A stretch of 64,000 nt of DNA from the NCBI GenBank assembly GCA_947034885.2, contig OX344750.2, positions 34,210,821 to 34,274,820 of the forward strand, given 5' to 3'. The position numbers were made by a program, and so were the translations under genes. The DNA is from Thuidium tamariscinum (Eukaryota; Streptophyta; Bryopsida; Hypnales; Thuidiaceae). Below the pieces are notes generated by a model. That model had not been told where the DNA came from and did no database searches. It was given only the letters and a program-made list of their open reading frames with translations. Shown here one piece after another: positions 25,184-39,604 of this stretch (position 1 is its first letter; each line of letters starts with the position of its first letter).

Positions 25184-26604
25184 GGGGCTGTAGGCTGTAG
25201 GAACGTTAGCCAACAGACGGGAATGACTTTTGGGATGATATCCTCGAGTGCAAGTAACGGTGGTTGCTACGATACAAGGCCGGTTTTCGTGTTGCACATA
25301 CTTGTGAATAAAGATGGAATACTCGAGTTGTTCAGATCTGGCTACACACAACAATTTGGGAAAGCATGAACGGCGCCTCTTATCTGAGAAGAGTCCCATT
25401 CCTTGTTGACTGGGTAGAAGCTGATGTATGACAAAGCACCCACCCGCTCGATTCATGCTGCGCCTCAATCGCTTACAAATTTGCGGCCTTGATGTAAAAA
25501 GCGGAAGAGTTTATTGCATCCTAACAGCGCATTGAATAAAGAGTACAATTTTTGCAACATTCTCTTCGTATAGCGATGACCTTTCTCAAACCAGCATGTT
25601 TGCATGTAAGTTACTTTGCTCAGGACATTTTCTTTGAAGCAGGGATACAATACGCAATAACCAGATTGAGCGTAAGCCAGGATATCTGTTTGAACAAGCT
25701 CAAATTTGAGTCACCGTTCTGTTATTGAAACTTTACCGTGGATTACAACTATCCTTGTTAATAAACAAGGTCACATGGAGCGCCTTGACTAGAAATACAA
25801 CGTTCAATGGGAACAATTTTTGTGGCGTTTCTAATTTGTTTGACAGTCTGCATTCTATATTGACAGGTGCTCCCTAACTAATGTACAGTCTAGTGAAAAA
25901 ATTGTTAATTGCTGTCAGAGGCTTGTACCTCTGTTTGTCCACTTATTACTGGGACATACCTTCGCGGTTTAACCCCGTTCAAGAATATAGTTCAGCTGCT
26001 CAATTAACTTCCAGAGTCGCTCGAGCCTTCATATACAATGCCATTGCTGCCAGTTCTTAGCCTGCACTGTTGCAATGTGAAATAAGGAGAGGCGGGAAAG
26101 AAAGTAACAGAAATGGCGGGCTGAATTGTCCGTTCGCACCCCCAAAACGTAATCTCTCCGTTTAACCGTCCAACAACTCCGTGTAAAGCCCACACAATTA
26201 CTCCAATAAGTAACAGATGTAGTCCCAAGCCCTCCAAACTCGCAGCTGTGCACATCTTGTGTACCCACATCTTGTGTTTACTCGATTTCTGCAGCTGAAT
26301 TGCTCCTTCATAGTGTTGGAAGAGAATAGGTCCACGACTCAAGCGCCCATATTTATGCAGGGCAAATTTTTACAAGGAACTCCAGTGCCCCGAGTGCGGA
26401 CACATGACCTGACGAGGCCACCAAAAAGGTTTGGCGATGTCGAAAAATTTCGCAGTCGCACGACGAGACGCCTAGCGTTCCGGGACCTTATTCCTAGAAT
26501 TGAGACTTTCGCTGCCTCACAATCGAAAGCTGAGGATAGTCATCCAGATAGTGAGGGTCCATCAAGATCCTGTCGGGTAAAGAATTTAGGTCACATCAAC
26601 TTAC

Positions 26605-29600
26605 TCAACCAAGTTCACCGAGCGGGGGTAGGAATCCTATTCCTGGAGGAGGTTTGATGTACTTTCCCAGCGACTTCTGCCTAGTCTTATTCCTCATTCG
26701 AGCCAACTTCTCCTTCAGCTTCTGTTTCTTTTCCCGCTTCAATCTAAGACGCTCTTGCCGCTCACGATCAGCAATCCCTTGCCAGTACACCTCACCTGTT
26801 TGTGGCCACAACCACCTTTCCCTCGGATGGTCTCCATCATCAGCTGCCTCTGCAAGGTCTTCATCCATGGCCTTGAGGGTATTCAAACTGAAAAATTTAA
26901 CCCACATTTTGCCATGACGTGATTCTAGTACATGCTGCTCTTCCATACCTCCAGTTCGAGGATCTACATAAATCATACGCCGGGCGCTGTGATAGGCCCA
27001 CACGTTGACGAGTCCTTCCAGCAGCCGACAGTAGCACTGCTGACCCTACAAGAGAAGAGGAACGGGCATACACCATGATTGATCCACTTCTAAGGGAATA
27101 AAATTTCAAGTGAGGCATACAATATGATTCAAATTTCACAAGCGGCAATCAGGACTTGGCTTCATACCTCACGCTGAAACCTCACAAAACGACAGTTTCC
27201 AAGGTCACCATGTTCATTGTAATACTGGGAATCCAGGGCATCCACAAATATCCTGTCAAGCAACAGCCTTACACAACATCAATAATCATATCGATCACAA
27301 AATGAAGGCGTGTCAAATACGGGAAGCCTTCTGGCCAAAGATTTGAATGCCAAGAATATGAAGACCACAACCAAAAGACTAATCAGAAGTTCTGATATGT
27401 ACAGTTATCGAAATTATTGACGTCGTTTACATGAGGCCTACAGCATACAAGTCTCATTCAAATATCGTCAACTACTACCTACGGTGTCCGGAAGATGGGG
27501 CGACGAGAGGGCCGAGGTGCGACACGAGATACTTCAAAACATTGCCATTCCAGCCTCACATGCTTACTGAGAGCTAGGGCGTGCGTATCAGGGCAAGAAA
27601 TAACCTGGCAAAAAGTACAAGCTCCACAAAAGACGATGTGGGCATAGCCCAGGAATGCAAGGCAGACCATGTACCACCATCAGCTGGCATTGGTGGTAAA
27701 AGTGTCCAATTGGCAGGCAACCCATACATGCGCCTGAAAGACCCAGCGAAGGCCTCCCTGCAAACACTCAGATGAACAATGTATGTCAATTTCTCTTTCC
27801 GTTGCTCCTCCTGCCACATTTTGCAGACTAGAAAAAAAATCATTTCTACAATCAACTCGCCATCTCGACTAGAAACACAGCCGCCTGCATGCACCTAAAT
27901 TTCCACCTAAGACTCAAACGGTCAATGGACGATCTTAATTCTACTCTTTTCTTTCTACTGGCGATATGATAGCATGATCCACAAATGGAATAATTGTCCT
28001 GCATTTGACAGAGAGCATCAAAAAAGTTCTATCTCTCTTCACCCTTATGAGCACGAAAAAGAAATCCAACGAAAAGCAATCAAGTTCTGCCATGCCTGCA
28101 TTTGCCAGCGTTGATAGAATCGCAGTAAGTCCAGAAATCCTCTTGTTGCTCCAGAGGAGAATTCCGGTGCGATGAACCAGCATGATGGTCATGACGAGCC
28201 CAGAAGTAGACAGCATCCCCGTCCCTCCCATTATTCACAGCTTCGCTCAAGGCAGCTTCAGCTGTGACTGTTAAAGCAACCTAGATTCACATTTGAACTT
28301 GTCAACGGACTTGACTGACTGCTACTTCATAACAAGTACATCCTGAACCATAACAGTCCGCGTAACAGCATCAAGAAAATAGCACCATTTTCATCAGCAT
28401 TACTTGATCAATAAGTAAGCTTACATTTTTGCTTGATGCTCGCCAGTGCTGAAATCCGATCCACGGGTGTTTGTGAAGGGAGTCAATGCGATTGGCTATC
28501 GCAAAGAAGGTGCCATATTCACACAATACCTTGCGATAATATGAGTCGTTCAGGAGGCCGGGCAATCGTTCTTGAGCGTCAACGTCGTCGTCCCCTGGAC
28601 GCCTTCCACGTGATGACTTAAAAAAAAAAAAAATTCAACAAAAAAATCAGGGAAAGCACACTCCGCATATAGCTGAGGCTAAAAAATGAAGTTGTAAAAT
28701 GATCGAATACACTTGTGAATATAGTCAGAAGGACGACTTCTTAAGAGAACCAGATAAGTTCAGCGTCTAAAACACATCTTACCACATCTTTTCAGGGCAT
28801 GGTTATTAACAGGCAGATTGGTGGTACTGCGTCAATTCAGGTGAAAGCTACGCCAAAACAGATAGCTCATTTTTAATATTCCTTTATTTTGACGACCCCA
28901 TTCAACCTCTTGAAAACTATGGACTCCTACGCTATCAAGAACCAAATTACCAAGATGAGAAACTTAGTCAAGCGATTCTGATTCTCACTACTGAGTACAT
29001 TGTGGAATTACTTACCAGACTTACTCCTCGATAGAGCGTGTTGTCGTTGTGAAGGAACGCCCATGCACCTTCACCATGATAAGGTTCATATATGCACAAG
29101 GGTTGTCCGCTGCGTTGAATTTCTGCATCAGATCGTTCTTTCAAGTCATCCTTATGCACCTCTGCCTTCTTTACCATCTTGGCGACATCCTCCCAAGTAG
29201 ATCGAAGCTGTACTTTCCTATCGTCAAGCTGCAGAGAAAAACGAGACAAAATTTCTCAAGAGAAGGGTACATGTCTGAAATAACTTGCCATTCACCAAAC
29301 GATGACGCAAAATTCTAGAAGTTCATTGGAGACATATAAATGCTTCAAATCATGATCCAAGTGCGAGTTAAAGTACTTAGACCCTAAAGCCGTACCTGCT
29401 CCTGCTCCATTAGTTCTTCTTCTAGATCCTTCTCAACTGCTTTTGCTTCTTCCAGATCGAGACCAGTCACGAAATCCCATTCGTCAATCGACTTAGCAAA
29501 GTCAAGTTTGACACCGATATTCTGAACTTCGCTACTGTTCAGTGGATGTTGTAGCATCCACTGATGCTCCAACATCTCGATTATTCCAGAACCCACCTCG

Positions 29601-32600
29601 TTCTCTTCAAACAAAGGCTCCTCCGTGCGGAACTGCAAAGACTCCAGGAAAGGAGCACCTCCTGGGAGAAACGTATCCCAACACCACTGTCCTTTCAACC
29701 TCTTCACGGCTTCATCTAATGTTCGGGGCAGTTCTGCTTCAACAGGGAATTCTAGTATGCTCTCTAAAAGTTCCCCATAACTTAGACTCACACTTGAAGC
29801 AAGCATGTTCTGAGCCTTGTACTGACCATTCGAAGCAATCGCATCCACTGACTTGTCGGTTAGAACACGCACAATAGCCTCACTAAGTTTCAAGTCATCT
29901 CCCACTGGAAAGAGGAAACCACTTTTTCCATCTACAATCTGTGTCACACAATAACATTTTCAATAAAAGTCTGTATGTCATTTCTAATCTAATTTCCAAA
30001 AGCACCAGAATGCCACAACTATACATTTCAACACGCACCATGACTAATACAAATAACTATAAAGTTCCTCCGCTTACGTATCTAAATCTAAACACGGACT
30101 CCACAAACGCATGTCAATAATGTAATTCCACCACTCCCACCCATCCAGTCTTACTTGCTCTCGAAACGCCCTCCGATTTGGTGCGATCACAGGACGCAGC
30201 AAGCTCATGGCTCGAAGCAGAATCGGTGGGAATGCCTGTTCATCACGGAACGAGCCATAGACAACAGCATCCGACATCCATAACGTGGCTGTAACATCTT
30301 CATCAGCACCTGCATAACGAACCGTACCATTCTCCAATCCAAGATGCTCTGCCATAACCTGTCGACGCAACTCAGTAAGCATGTCATCACCAGAAACCAC
30401 ACTACCCCCTGATTTGATAATACCCATTGGTTCCAAAAACACCACTATTCATTCACGCCAAAACCTAAAGTGTTGCTCATAACAGTACACACTACCAAAG
30501 AATGCTGCCTCTTCAGTAGCCACATGTAATCTTCTAAGCTTCTGGTATGAAAACACGTCGGATGGATTAGTACAAAAAAAAACAGACATCATGGATCTAT
30601 TACCTGTACGGTAGCGCCGTAGCTGCTTGACTGGTTCCCATGGCCAACGATCAAAAGCTGAATACGCCTACCATCTTTTCTCGATGCAAAACCAAGTTTT
30701 AATATGGCCCTCGCCAACGCTCGCATCACAAGAGCATGCTCCCTCCACAACCCTTGGTACAGGAAAGGGCTTCCCACAACAGCGATCACGGAGTCATCAG
30801 GCCGTAATTTGTGTTGTGCCCTTAAGCTTTCTCGAGAATGTGTAAGCTTGTACTCCTGGGCCGTCCAAACTTCAACAGGCGACCCTGGAATGACGAAAAA
30901 ATTTCCAGTGTCTAGCGAAGTATAAATCATCTGCAAGTACACATACCATCATGAGAACAGATGTTGCCAGAAGTTCGCCATTAAACTCCTCTCCGCAAGC
31001 CTACAGTACCTAAAATGATGCAAATATAGAGATACAAAAATCAGCTGCAATTGAGCTCAGAAATAGTCCATATATAATCCCCTTAATTTGATGGTCATGT
31101 ATATCAACGAAAGTATTTTAATCTGTAACAGTATTCATTGATATGATAATAAGCATTTTTGAAGAAAAAGAAACCCATTAGATTCACATTAATAATGGAT
31201 TACTGTTAACAATAATTTAGCATAATCTTAATATCGAGCTGATGCCCTATTAAATTAAGTTAATGCCGACTGAATGCTAACCAAATAGTTTTCAAGGTGA
31301 TATCAAGTGACACTAACACCACACAAATGTTAATTCAAAACATTTGTATTACACTAACAATAACTCAAAAGGAGGACTCAAAAAATCTAAAGTCTATAAA
31401 TTTAACACAGAACTATGTGAATCTCGGATATTTACTCCTACGTTTACAACGAAAGACAGAAATTCAAATTACGCTACTAAGCACAACAGGAGTAGGCACA
31501 CTTGCAGACACAAAAGTTGGATAATCGAATAAATGTCTGAATTGAGTAAGCGAATAATTATGGACATGAATACATAGCGGACAGCTTACTATGTGACCAG
31601 CTGAAAGGTCAGCAATCTGGTAGTGACCCGATAATGCAGCATATGTCATTTAACAATTATTTATGTAGTAAAAGCTTAAAATTAGTATGACTCTCTATTT
31701 GCTCGGAAAAATAGGTTAGTGGCTTGGTGCCAGAGGGCGACACAGCCAATGTGGAGCGTACCGGAAGTGCATAATCTTGAAAAACAACTACGTCGGCCCG
31801 TTTGAAACTATGTCTCCAGTCTAATATGAGTCCTTTTGCAGCTACTGAATCGTAATATCCAAGACGTCGCCCTAACGAATCATCGGTGATTACCCATACA
31901 ACTGGTATATTTATGAAGGGCTCCTGAGCAAGGCTGGATCAACATATCACAGTTAGCTGTAGAATCTCAAGCTTCGAAAAGGCATGTGCATTCGCAAGAT
32001 CGCGTAGCGATCTTTTCATTTCAATGCAAAAATGAAATGATCTGTTCATCCGATCATTCGTTCATAGAACTTAAGGATCGGCCTTGGGACAGGCAAAAAA
32101 GGACATACCTATTTAAGATAGCCTTTGTGTCCACGGAAAATGAAATGACACCTTCATAGCTGCACAACATGAGGACACTCAATAAGTATGATAGGACTCC
32201 ATGGATTCTTACCAACCAGATATTTGACAAAACTTAACAGTGACGCAAGGTCCACGAATTTTTGCAGACTAAATAAACGCAACTCCCCCTTCCCTTTCTC
32301 CAATTCACTCAATTATTCTGCACTCTGATGTTGTAGAGAACCAAGCAGCAATAAAAGAAATTTTCTTGTTTGGTTGGGCAGAATGCAGTACTCACTTTAG
32401 CCAGTCGACACTTGTTACATTGTTGACATTCAGTTGCCTGACAGGCACTCCTAACGCCTCCCAAGTGGATCGAAGCTCACCTTCTTTCAAAGTATGCACC
32501 TACAGAGTTTTCCAGTGAATCATCCTCAAACGTCCGTATCAATCAATGGAGATAATATTGAAGGTGAAGCTCATACTCAAAGAGAGCACCGTGTTGGAGT

Positions 32601-34152
32601 CGAATTGTAGAGATAGACTATTTCAATCGGTTTTATCAATCCATTAGCAGTTCAAGAACGTCATTCAAGATGCACGCCATCAGAATTCGTAATTAAAGAC
32701 TGAAGTCTTAATGGCTTTGCGCATAGAGAAAAGCGTTAAATTATTAACCAAACCAACAAATGAGGTTCAGACAACTGGTTGCAGTCGAGTTGTATACCTC
32801 TAGATTGTAGCCTAGTATTTGCAGTCCTGTCGCGACTGTGAGCAGGTACAGAGAGAGAGGATTCACCGCAAGATTTGGGCATACCTGCAAGGGTGTGAAA
32901 AACATGACTCAAACTCAAGAAATACTTGAAATTCGGAATCGAAACAACATTTTTCACAGTTTTCTCATAACTTAAATCTTCTCTATCCAGAAACTAGAGA
33001 GCTCGGAGGGTGCCAAATTTTCCATAAATTCACCCGTTTGCGCTACCTCTACAGTTGTGCCCTAGCAGAGGGCATGCTCAATTTAAACAGAACGGTTTTC
33101 TATGCGTACTTTTGCAAATTTATTGACTCAAGGACTGCAATATATTATCTATGGTTGGCGAATACCAACGAGCTCCCCAATTCTTCGGCTGAATTTCAAA
33201 ACGATCACCTACATAAAACACTGTTACTAGGCCAAAATTCCCGACAGTATTAGACCTACATGATTGGAAACGAGAAAATCCACGTCTAAAAAAGAAGTTA
33301 CAATTCAACTGGTAAATCCCTCGCAGAATTCGAAAGAGGACAATGTCGCCGATCCCACTGCGATTGCGAACGACAAGAACCTTTGGAAGGCTGATTATCA
33401 TTTATTTAGCTCTGGAACCGGGATCATCACAGCAAGAATCTCCATAAAATGTAAAACTATCAGTCGCTCCGTCACCTCACAAAACGCTCTTGCACAGAAT
33501 CGCTTCCTCGTGATGAACGAGAAGCACTCGAAAAGGATTTTATGCATACCAAAGCAAGCCGCGGCAATCGCACAGGAGATCTTGCTTCTTTCCTCAACTC
33601 AGCTACAGTGGCTCTCCCCTTCGACAATAGCAATCGCTCCATAACATTGCGGGGCACAAATCTTGCATCGTCACCCGAAGTTGCCTCTTCCACTCCAAAC
33701 ACTCGGGGAAAAATCTCCAGGGATTCCGCTTGCAGGTCCGTATGCCGAAACAGAAGGAACACAAATCCATGCGTGACAGTTTCAATGAGAAAAAAGACGG
33801 CCACAAGGGAGAAAAGGATTCGGTAGAAGTTGGTCGAAGACTTCCAAATCTTCGCTCTCTCCCCGACACTCGTTCTCCTATTCGAATCACCAATGCTCTT
33901 GGCCCTATGCAGAGACCCGGAACCATTGGCATGATAACTGTGATTTTCCTGTTTTTGATTCAGCACATCAAATCCTTCACCAATCACAACCGCAATTGTC
34001 TCCCCGGGTCTACAACCTGTCTGATGAGGCCTCCTGAGTGGGTAACTGGCCGAGCGCTGATGACGAGGCTTCTCCGCTGGTGAATCATTATTCCAGTTGC
34101 TGCTCCACGCCGCCGAGGTCTCATCGGACGAGTCTTCCATTCCATTTGCCAA
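26605..34152 (-). CDS. Large membrane-anchored GT4-type glycosyltransferase, plant family, 14 exons
   Basis: This gene encodes a 1116-residue protein resembling the plant 'glycosyl transferase family 1' proteins AT4G01210/AT5G04480; donor and acceptor are unknown. Exons are 34152-33550, 32884-32798, 32499-32396, 32159-32109, 31933-31762, 30930-30604, 30358-30155, 29938-29396, 29228-29025, 28616-28425, 28280-28096, 27757-27605, 27252-27168 and 27045-26605, all in compatible phase. A Ser/Arg/Asn-rich cytosolic tail precedes one membrane segment (about 109-135), giving a type II Golgi-like topology. A Rossmann-like region includes LDTGNFFVIPGSPVEVW (about 345-361), then the GT4 nucleotide-sugar site DEQAFPPILLRAM (487-499), PVIAP and VDGKSGFLFPVGDD. 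The plant-specific C-terminal half contains CIYEPYHGEGAWAFLH, HPWIGFQHWR, MYGLPANW, VNVWAYHSARRM and EDLAEAADDGDHPRERWLWP, and ends in a very basic tail. Intron 11 starts with GC rather than GT. Intron 5 carries a dispersed repeat. The gene is convergent with MMSDH. Confidence 0.9.
31196..31380. repeat. Dispersed repeat in glycosyltransferase intron 5
   Basis: Second copy of the element in MED9 intron 1: GAATGCTAACCAAATAG, GATATCAAGTGACAC, ACATTTGTATTACAC and AACTCAAAAGGAGGAC occur in the same order as at 8,544-8,720. Confidence 0.45.
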
Positions 34153-37100
34153 TCAACACCCTCCGAAGTGAACAACGAAGCTCTCAACAAACTAAGAAAA
34201 AGAAGATACGCTACACAACCTCAGAAATCAGCGCCGAAGTTCACTGAATTGACTGTTTAACAGCTACATAAAAATCATACGTGTAGCATTCAAAGAAGCG
34301 CACGCAACGGACTCAGAAATTCGATCAAATAGAGCGTCGGCAAGGCGCGGGAGCACAATTGCGCGCGCCTCAAGGCCGTCGTAGAGCATACAGAGTCCGA
34401 GGAGACAAGGCAGCCGCACTCGATGCAGTCGGAGCAGGCATCTATGGCCCATCTATGGCCATGACCCATCATTATGGCCATGTCTGGTTATACCATCCAT
34501 TAATAACTTACCGCAAGTCCCCGTTTACACCTGTTAAAACTGATAAAATTACCATAACTGAAGCTCACACTCACTCCACACTAATTTGCAAGGCCATAGT
34601 AACTTATCATACAGTAAGTTATTATCATCTTGAAGTGCTACTTCTTTTTCTTTTTTCTTTTGTTTTCCCTTCTTGTCTTGCAGGACAGAAGTGATATCCC
34701 CTAAGCGTCCAGACTCATCTCCAAAAATGACAGTTTCATCACAAAGTAAGGTAAGAGGTCCATAAACTGACCATCTAAGGGTTGGAACTGAATTTTCGGG
34801 AGGTAAAACATCTTGAAATATTTTTCAGTGAATTTTCCTTGAAAGACAAGTAGAATAGGCATTTAACCCAAGCCGTTTCATATTTTTTGGAGCTTTTTGG
34901 AATTAGTTATGAATTTCTGAAGTCAATATGACATAGGGCTCCAAAACCGCCCACACCCTAAAATGTACATTATTTGTACATTCCTGTAAAGATTTAAAAA
35001 CATCATGTACAAATGATGTACATTTTGGAAGGTCAAGCCTCCTACCTTACTATTTGGAAGAATGTTTTGGTATTGAGATGCAAACAAAAGTTGTATAGTT
35101 TGAATTCTAGAATCTATTCATACGGTTTGATTCACCAATGCTATCACCATTATTTTTCTATAAATATTGAAAGAAAAATTTCAAAATTCATTCTAATTTC
35201 AATTACAAGCAAAATATTTTCATTTTTTGAGTAAATTTTGTTGGAAAAGGTTTTGAAATGAGGTTCTCTTGACATGGTGATTTTTTGAAATTGTTATGTT
35301 TTTTGATTCTATGACCTCATTTTTGCAACTCCAAGTTTGAACTAAAGTCAATGCAAAGTTTGGATTGGTCAACCACTTGACATACTTCCACATTTGTAAT
35401 TTCAAAAAAATATGTATTCTATTTACAACAAATCCAACCCTTGGATAGGACAACAATTTCGTAATGCATCCCTATAGATTAAGATGACTTTCATCCAAGC
35501 TATAACAAGAAATAAATCTGACATTCAATCTATACATTGTCAACGAAATGGACGTCGAAGAGCTTAAAGATTAAAGTAGAAGCACCAATAGTAGATCATT
35601 TAAGCAATTTTGGAGCAAATTGTGTGCAGTATGAGGTGGTGGAAATTCTTTACACATAGGAAGATAGGAAATATTTAGATAGTAAAATTTTCAGAATTTT
35701 ATTTTATAAATTGAAATTACTGTGAATTTGATAAGCCCAAGACTGCATTTTACTTATAGTCAATGTCTAAAGTCTTCTAATTCCAATCAATGAATTCCTT
35801 TCACTACTTTGAGGCATGTGTCATAACCTTATTAGTTCCAACCTTGAAAATGAAAAAAAAAACATTTTAAGGTTGATTCTCGTCTAAAGTTAGGAATACC
35901 TCGGACTACAATTTGGATATTCATGACAATTGACACTTGGTGCTTCTACTTTACTTTAGTTCAATGTCAATGTAGTTAATATCTTCACTAAGAGTCTAAA
36001 TAAAAATAAAAATTCTACTTCAACCTATATCAAAGTAATTTCCAATAAGATATATATACATTAAATTAGACTTTTTGTTTTGTTTTGTTTGTTATAGTGA
36101 GATCTAAAGAACCGTGTGTCATTAATTGCACTCCTAATAATTTTACAAAGCTCTCTTTGAGAAGAAGAGTACAGACTTTGTATCATGTTGTTTTGACTTA
36201 CAGCAAAAAAGATATTGAATTTTGAAGTTATTTTTATTCAATATTATACTATGGCAACAATATACAACATACTAGTATACATGAAATCTTCACTAACTTC
36301 ATTGCTGTAAGGGACAAATGGTCCTCTACCGGTAATAGACTCTTTGATATACTCTTACAACTTAATATATGTAATTTTTTCAATTAGATATGTATACAAT
36401 ATAAATATGTAGTACATGGAAAGATTATTTTGGGATAAACAACTTAAGGTGAACTAGAAGATAATTTTGGGACAAATGAATTGATGAAAATTGGAAGATC
36501 ATTTTGGCACAAAAGAAGTACTAACTTAACATGTGTCAAATAATATCACAATACTAGTAGGAATTGCTTCTATATATATATGAAACTTTGAATGCAAATA
36601 ATTTAAAATGGAATCAAATTTAGACCTTTTTTCTATTAATAAAATTAAAAATATATATTAAAGAAAGATCCAAGGAATCCCTAATGGAATCTTCCTTGCC
36701 CGCTTCTTTATAATTAGTCATAAACAAGAATATAAATAAACAAGGGAACATTCAAGTAAACATGCAAATAATCACAAGAATGACATGATATATTATAAAA
36801 GACATTACTACTTTAATATTACTTATTTCAGCTCACATACATAGAGTGAAAGGATATTAAAAACTCACCCTAATTTTAATGACAAAGGTTTTAATATATG
36901 ATTTTAAAATAATATGCTTTTTGAATTTCATACATAATGTCTTTAGAAGAATGAAAATGAAATTTTTTGGGGAGAGATTTTTTGTGAATTTTCAGCTTCA
37001 TTCACCAATACATCAACTTGGTTAAGATGTAGATGGCATTATTTATTCCCTACAAATATTTAAGGAAAAATTCCACTTTTAAAAAAGACTTCTAAAACTT

Positions 37101-39600
37101 GATTTTTGAACTTTTAGCATTTAAATCTTGCAATTTGTTGGATTTTCTCACTTTAAAGCATGAAGAAAATGCTTCAACAAATTAGCTAAATGATTTAATG
37201 GTTGATGAATGAGGGTTGCTATCATGTGAGCCCATGAGCTTAGAAAATATACACCTATGATATAAGTGTCTATATTACAGTAACCTTCTATGTTGTTAAT
37301 GGTACATATATGCTATAAATACCTATATTATAAGTGCTTATGTTATAAACACCTTCAATGGTTGAATGATACCTACTTATACATATGCTCAAGGCTCACA
37401 TGCTTACACTTTCATGCTCACATACTAGCACCATTGGTTGATGAATCCACAAATAATATATACTTCCTTTTTTTTCTAATAATACCAATGTTTCTTTTGT
37501 AAACATGAAAGAAATACTAATATTTTTCAAAAAAGAAGTAATAAATAATAAAACCTTACATCGTATTTAAAACAATTTTTTTCAAGGAGTTTTGACCTTT
37601 CAATGTAATGAATTTTAAGGGTTAACCCTTGAAGGCATATGTCTCCCAAGGGAAAAAATGGATTTCATTCAATTTCCTATAACCGCAATTTTTGGTGAAA
37701 CTTTTTGAAACTTTCTCATAAGATAGAAAAACTAATTAGCTTTGTGGGAATATGTTATTTTTATTTTAGTTGGTGCTCAGGAGCAGAAGTTATACCATAA
37801 AAAGCCCAAAATTGAAATCAGTAGGCAACAAAAACATTTTGCAAAAAGACAAAATTAAATATTTAATTTTTTTCCTAAGATAATTTTTTTTCTACATGTG
37901 AATCATTGATTCATTCTATTTGGACTAGTAATGAGAAAGTTATGGCCAATATTGTTTTTCAAACAATTTCAACATCTTCTCCAAAAAATAACTTGTAGGA
38001 TTCATTTCTAAACACAATTTTCACAATTTTTCAAAAAAATTGTTGAAAAAGGTTTCATTTACTATCTAGAACAATCTCATAGTTGGAATTATTGTATTTC
38101 AATCCCATCTTAGAGATATTAACCATTTATTTTTTCTTACAATTCTAGACCTCCTTCTACTTAACAATTTTTTTAATAAAGAAATCACATGTTGTTGTTT
38201 TTGAAATTTTTCCCCTAGATTTTCAACTTAGTTATTGAACTAAAATATCTTTTATTCGAGTTCTATAGTTAAGTACAAGATCTTTTGATTAGATTCTTAA
38301 AAAAAATTCTTGTATAAATGCAACAAAAATGGTAGTTTTGAGTGTTTTTGACTAGAAAATTGGTTTTAGTCTTTTAGGGGTTAAGGAAGGATACAATGGC
38401 GATGTATCTTATAATATTACTCACAAATTGAAGGATGCTCTTGGCTAAATAGAAGAAAAATTTAATATTTAGGAAAGCATGTGTTTTAAAAAGAGGGGGC
38501 CTAACTTCCTTGAGTAACTTGAATGATATCTTCTTCAATTCTTTGGACTTCAATTATGTTGGGGATTGATTCTATATGGTAATAAGTTTATGTTATAGTA
38601 GTTTACTTTAAATTAGGTTGTTCATAATAATTTAAGTTTATAATAAGCCTATTCAAAGACAATCCATTTTCCAAAGCATAAATAAGTTGAACATGAGGAA
38701 AAAAAGTATTGACCACTCAAAGGTGTTGATTGAAACTAGACATAAAACACAAAATAGTTTTTTAGGTCATTGGAATCATTAGGGATTAACTTGAATCATT
38801 TGAGCATATAGGTTGGTTTTCTAGACCCTCAATTCATACAATATGCTTTCCTTCATTAAATTTCTATAATTGAAAAAGAAAAAAGAGAAAAAAAGAAGCT
38901 AAGGTCAAAAGTCATAAATGTTGGAGTTGCCCCAATAAACGGCATTTCCTTTGTAGAAGGAATCATGTATTAGTTCCATGCTCTTTGTATCAAAGTATAT
39001 TAGTTCATTTCCTTTAGTATCAATTTTTTCTTTAGCCACTTTCTTTCAGCTTCGAATTTGCAAAGACTTCCATCCTCCTGTTTTAAAATTCAAAATATTT
39101 TGACTTAGAAACAATAACCTTCCAATTTCATTATTTTAGGCAAATACAAACAAAAAGGCAAGGGCTAGCTCCCTCAACCATTTCCAACCTAATACCCATT
39201 TCCACCTTTCTCCAAACTCTCTAAGCTCAAAAACAATGATTATTGAAGCAATATCTACCTTGTCCAAAAACATACTTGCTTTCAACAAACCAAATATTAG
39301 TCATGGATTCAAAACTGTAAGCAACTAAAATCTAACAATCTCATCAAAGCAATGACTATATATCCACTTTTTTTATTTATACAAACGAGTTGGTTAATGA
39401 TCCTACCATTTTTTTGTCTAGTTTTGGATCGTCCACTTTTACACTTCAATTAGTTATTTTAGCAAAGACACGAGCTATTGGTAGTTCAATTTAGAGCAAA
39501 TTTCTAAAAGCTCAAAAGTTCAAAAAAGGTCTTGGACATTGAAGGAGTTAATTCAAGGATTTGGGACTGCCATTTGTATAAAAAAAAAGAGGATTGGAGT
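34153..39600. other. Upstream region of the glycosyltransferase gene, then AT-rich DNA without genes
   Basis: Bases 34,153-34,500 are balanced in composition and probably hold the glycosyltransferase promoter and leader. The rest is AT-rich. Bases 34,790-34,990 resemble 540-760 in reverse. Bases 35,540-35,910 resemble 50,570-50,900 (shared CATATAGGAAGATAGGAA-type and GGCATGTGTCATAACCTTAT blocks). No coding region seen. Confidence 0.45.
37621..38392. repeat. Element-like stretch with TTAACCC-type ends
   Basis: The left edge reads TTAACCCTTGAAGG. The right edge reads CTTTTAGGGGTTAAGG, which on the other strand is TTAACCCCTAAAAG. The edges are inverted relative to each other, and the interior is non-coding. 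Boundaries are approximate. Confidence 0.4.
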
Positions 39601-39604
39601 CCGC

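Noticed and set aside
26004-26342. 112-codon open frame on the minus strand with a hydrophobic stretch
   Set aside because: It lies directly downstream of the glycosyltransferase stop codon, most likely in its 3' untranslated region, and resembles no family I know.
26259-26657. 132-codon open frame on the plus strand
   Set aside because: It overlaps the last coding exon of the glycosyltransferase gene in antisense and has no recognisable domain.
29190-29228. Apparent duplication of an LRSTWE motif between exons 3 and 9 of the glycosyltransferase gene
   Set aside because: The two six-residue matches lie in different domains with unrelated flanks; each fits its own place in the family sequence.
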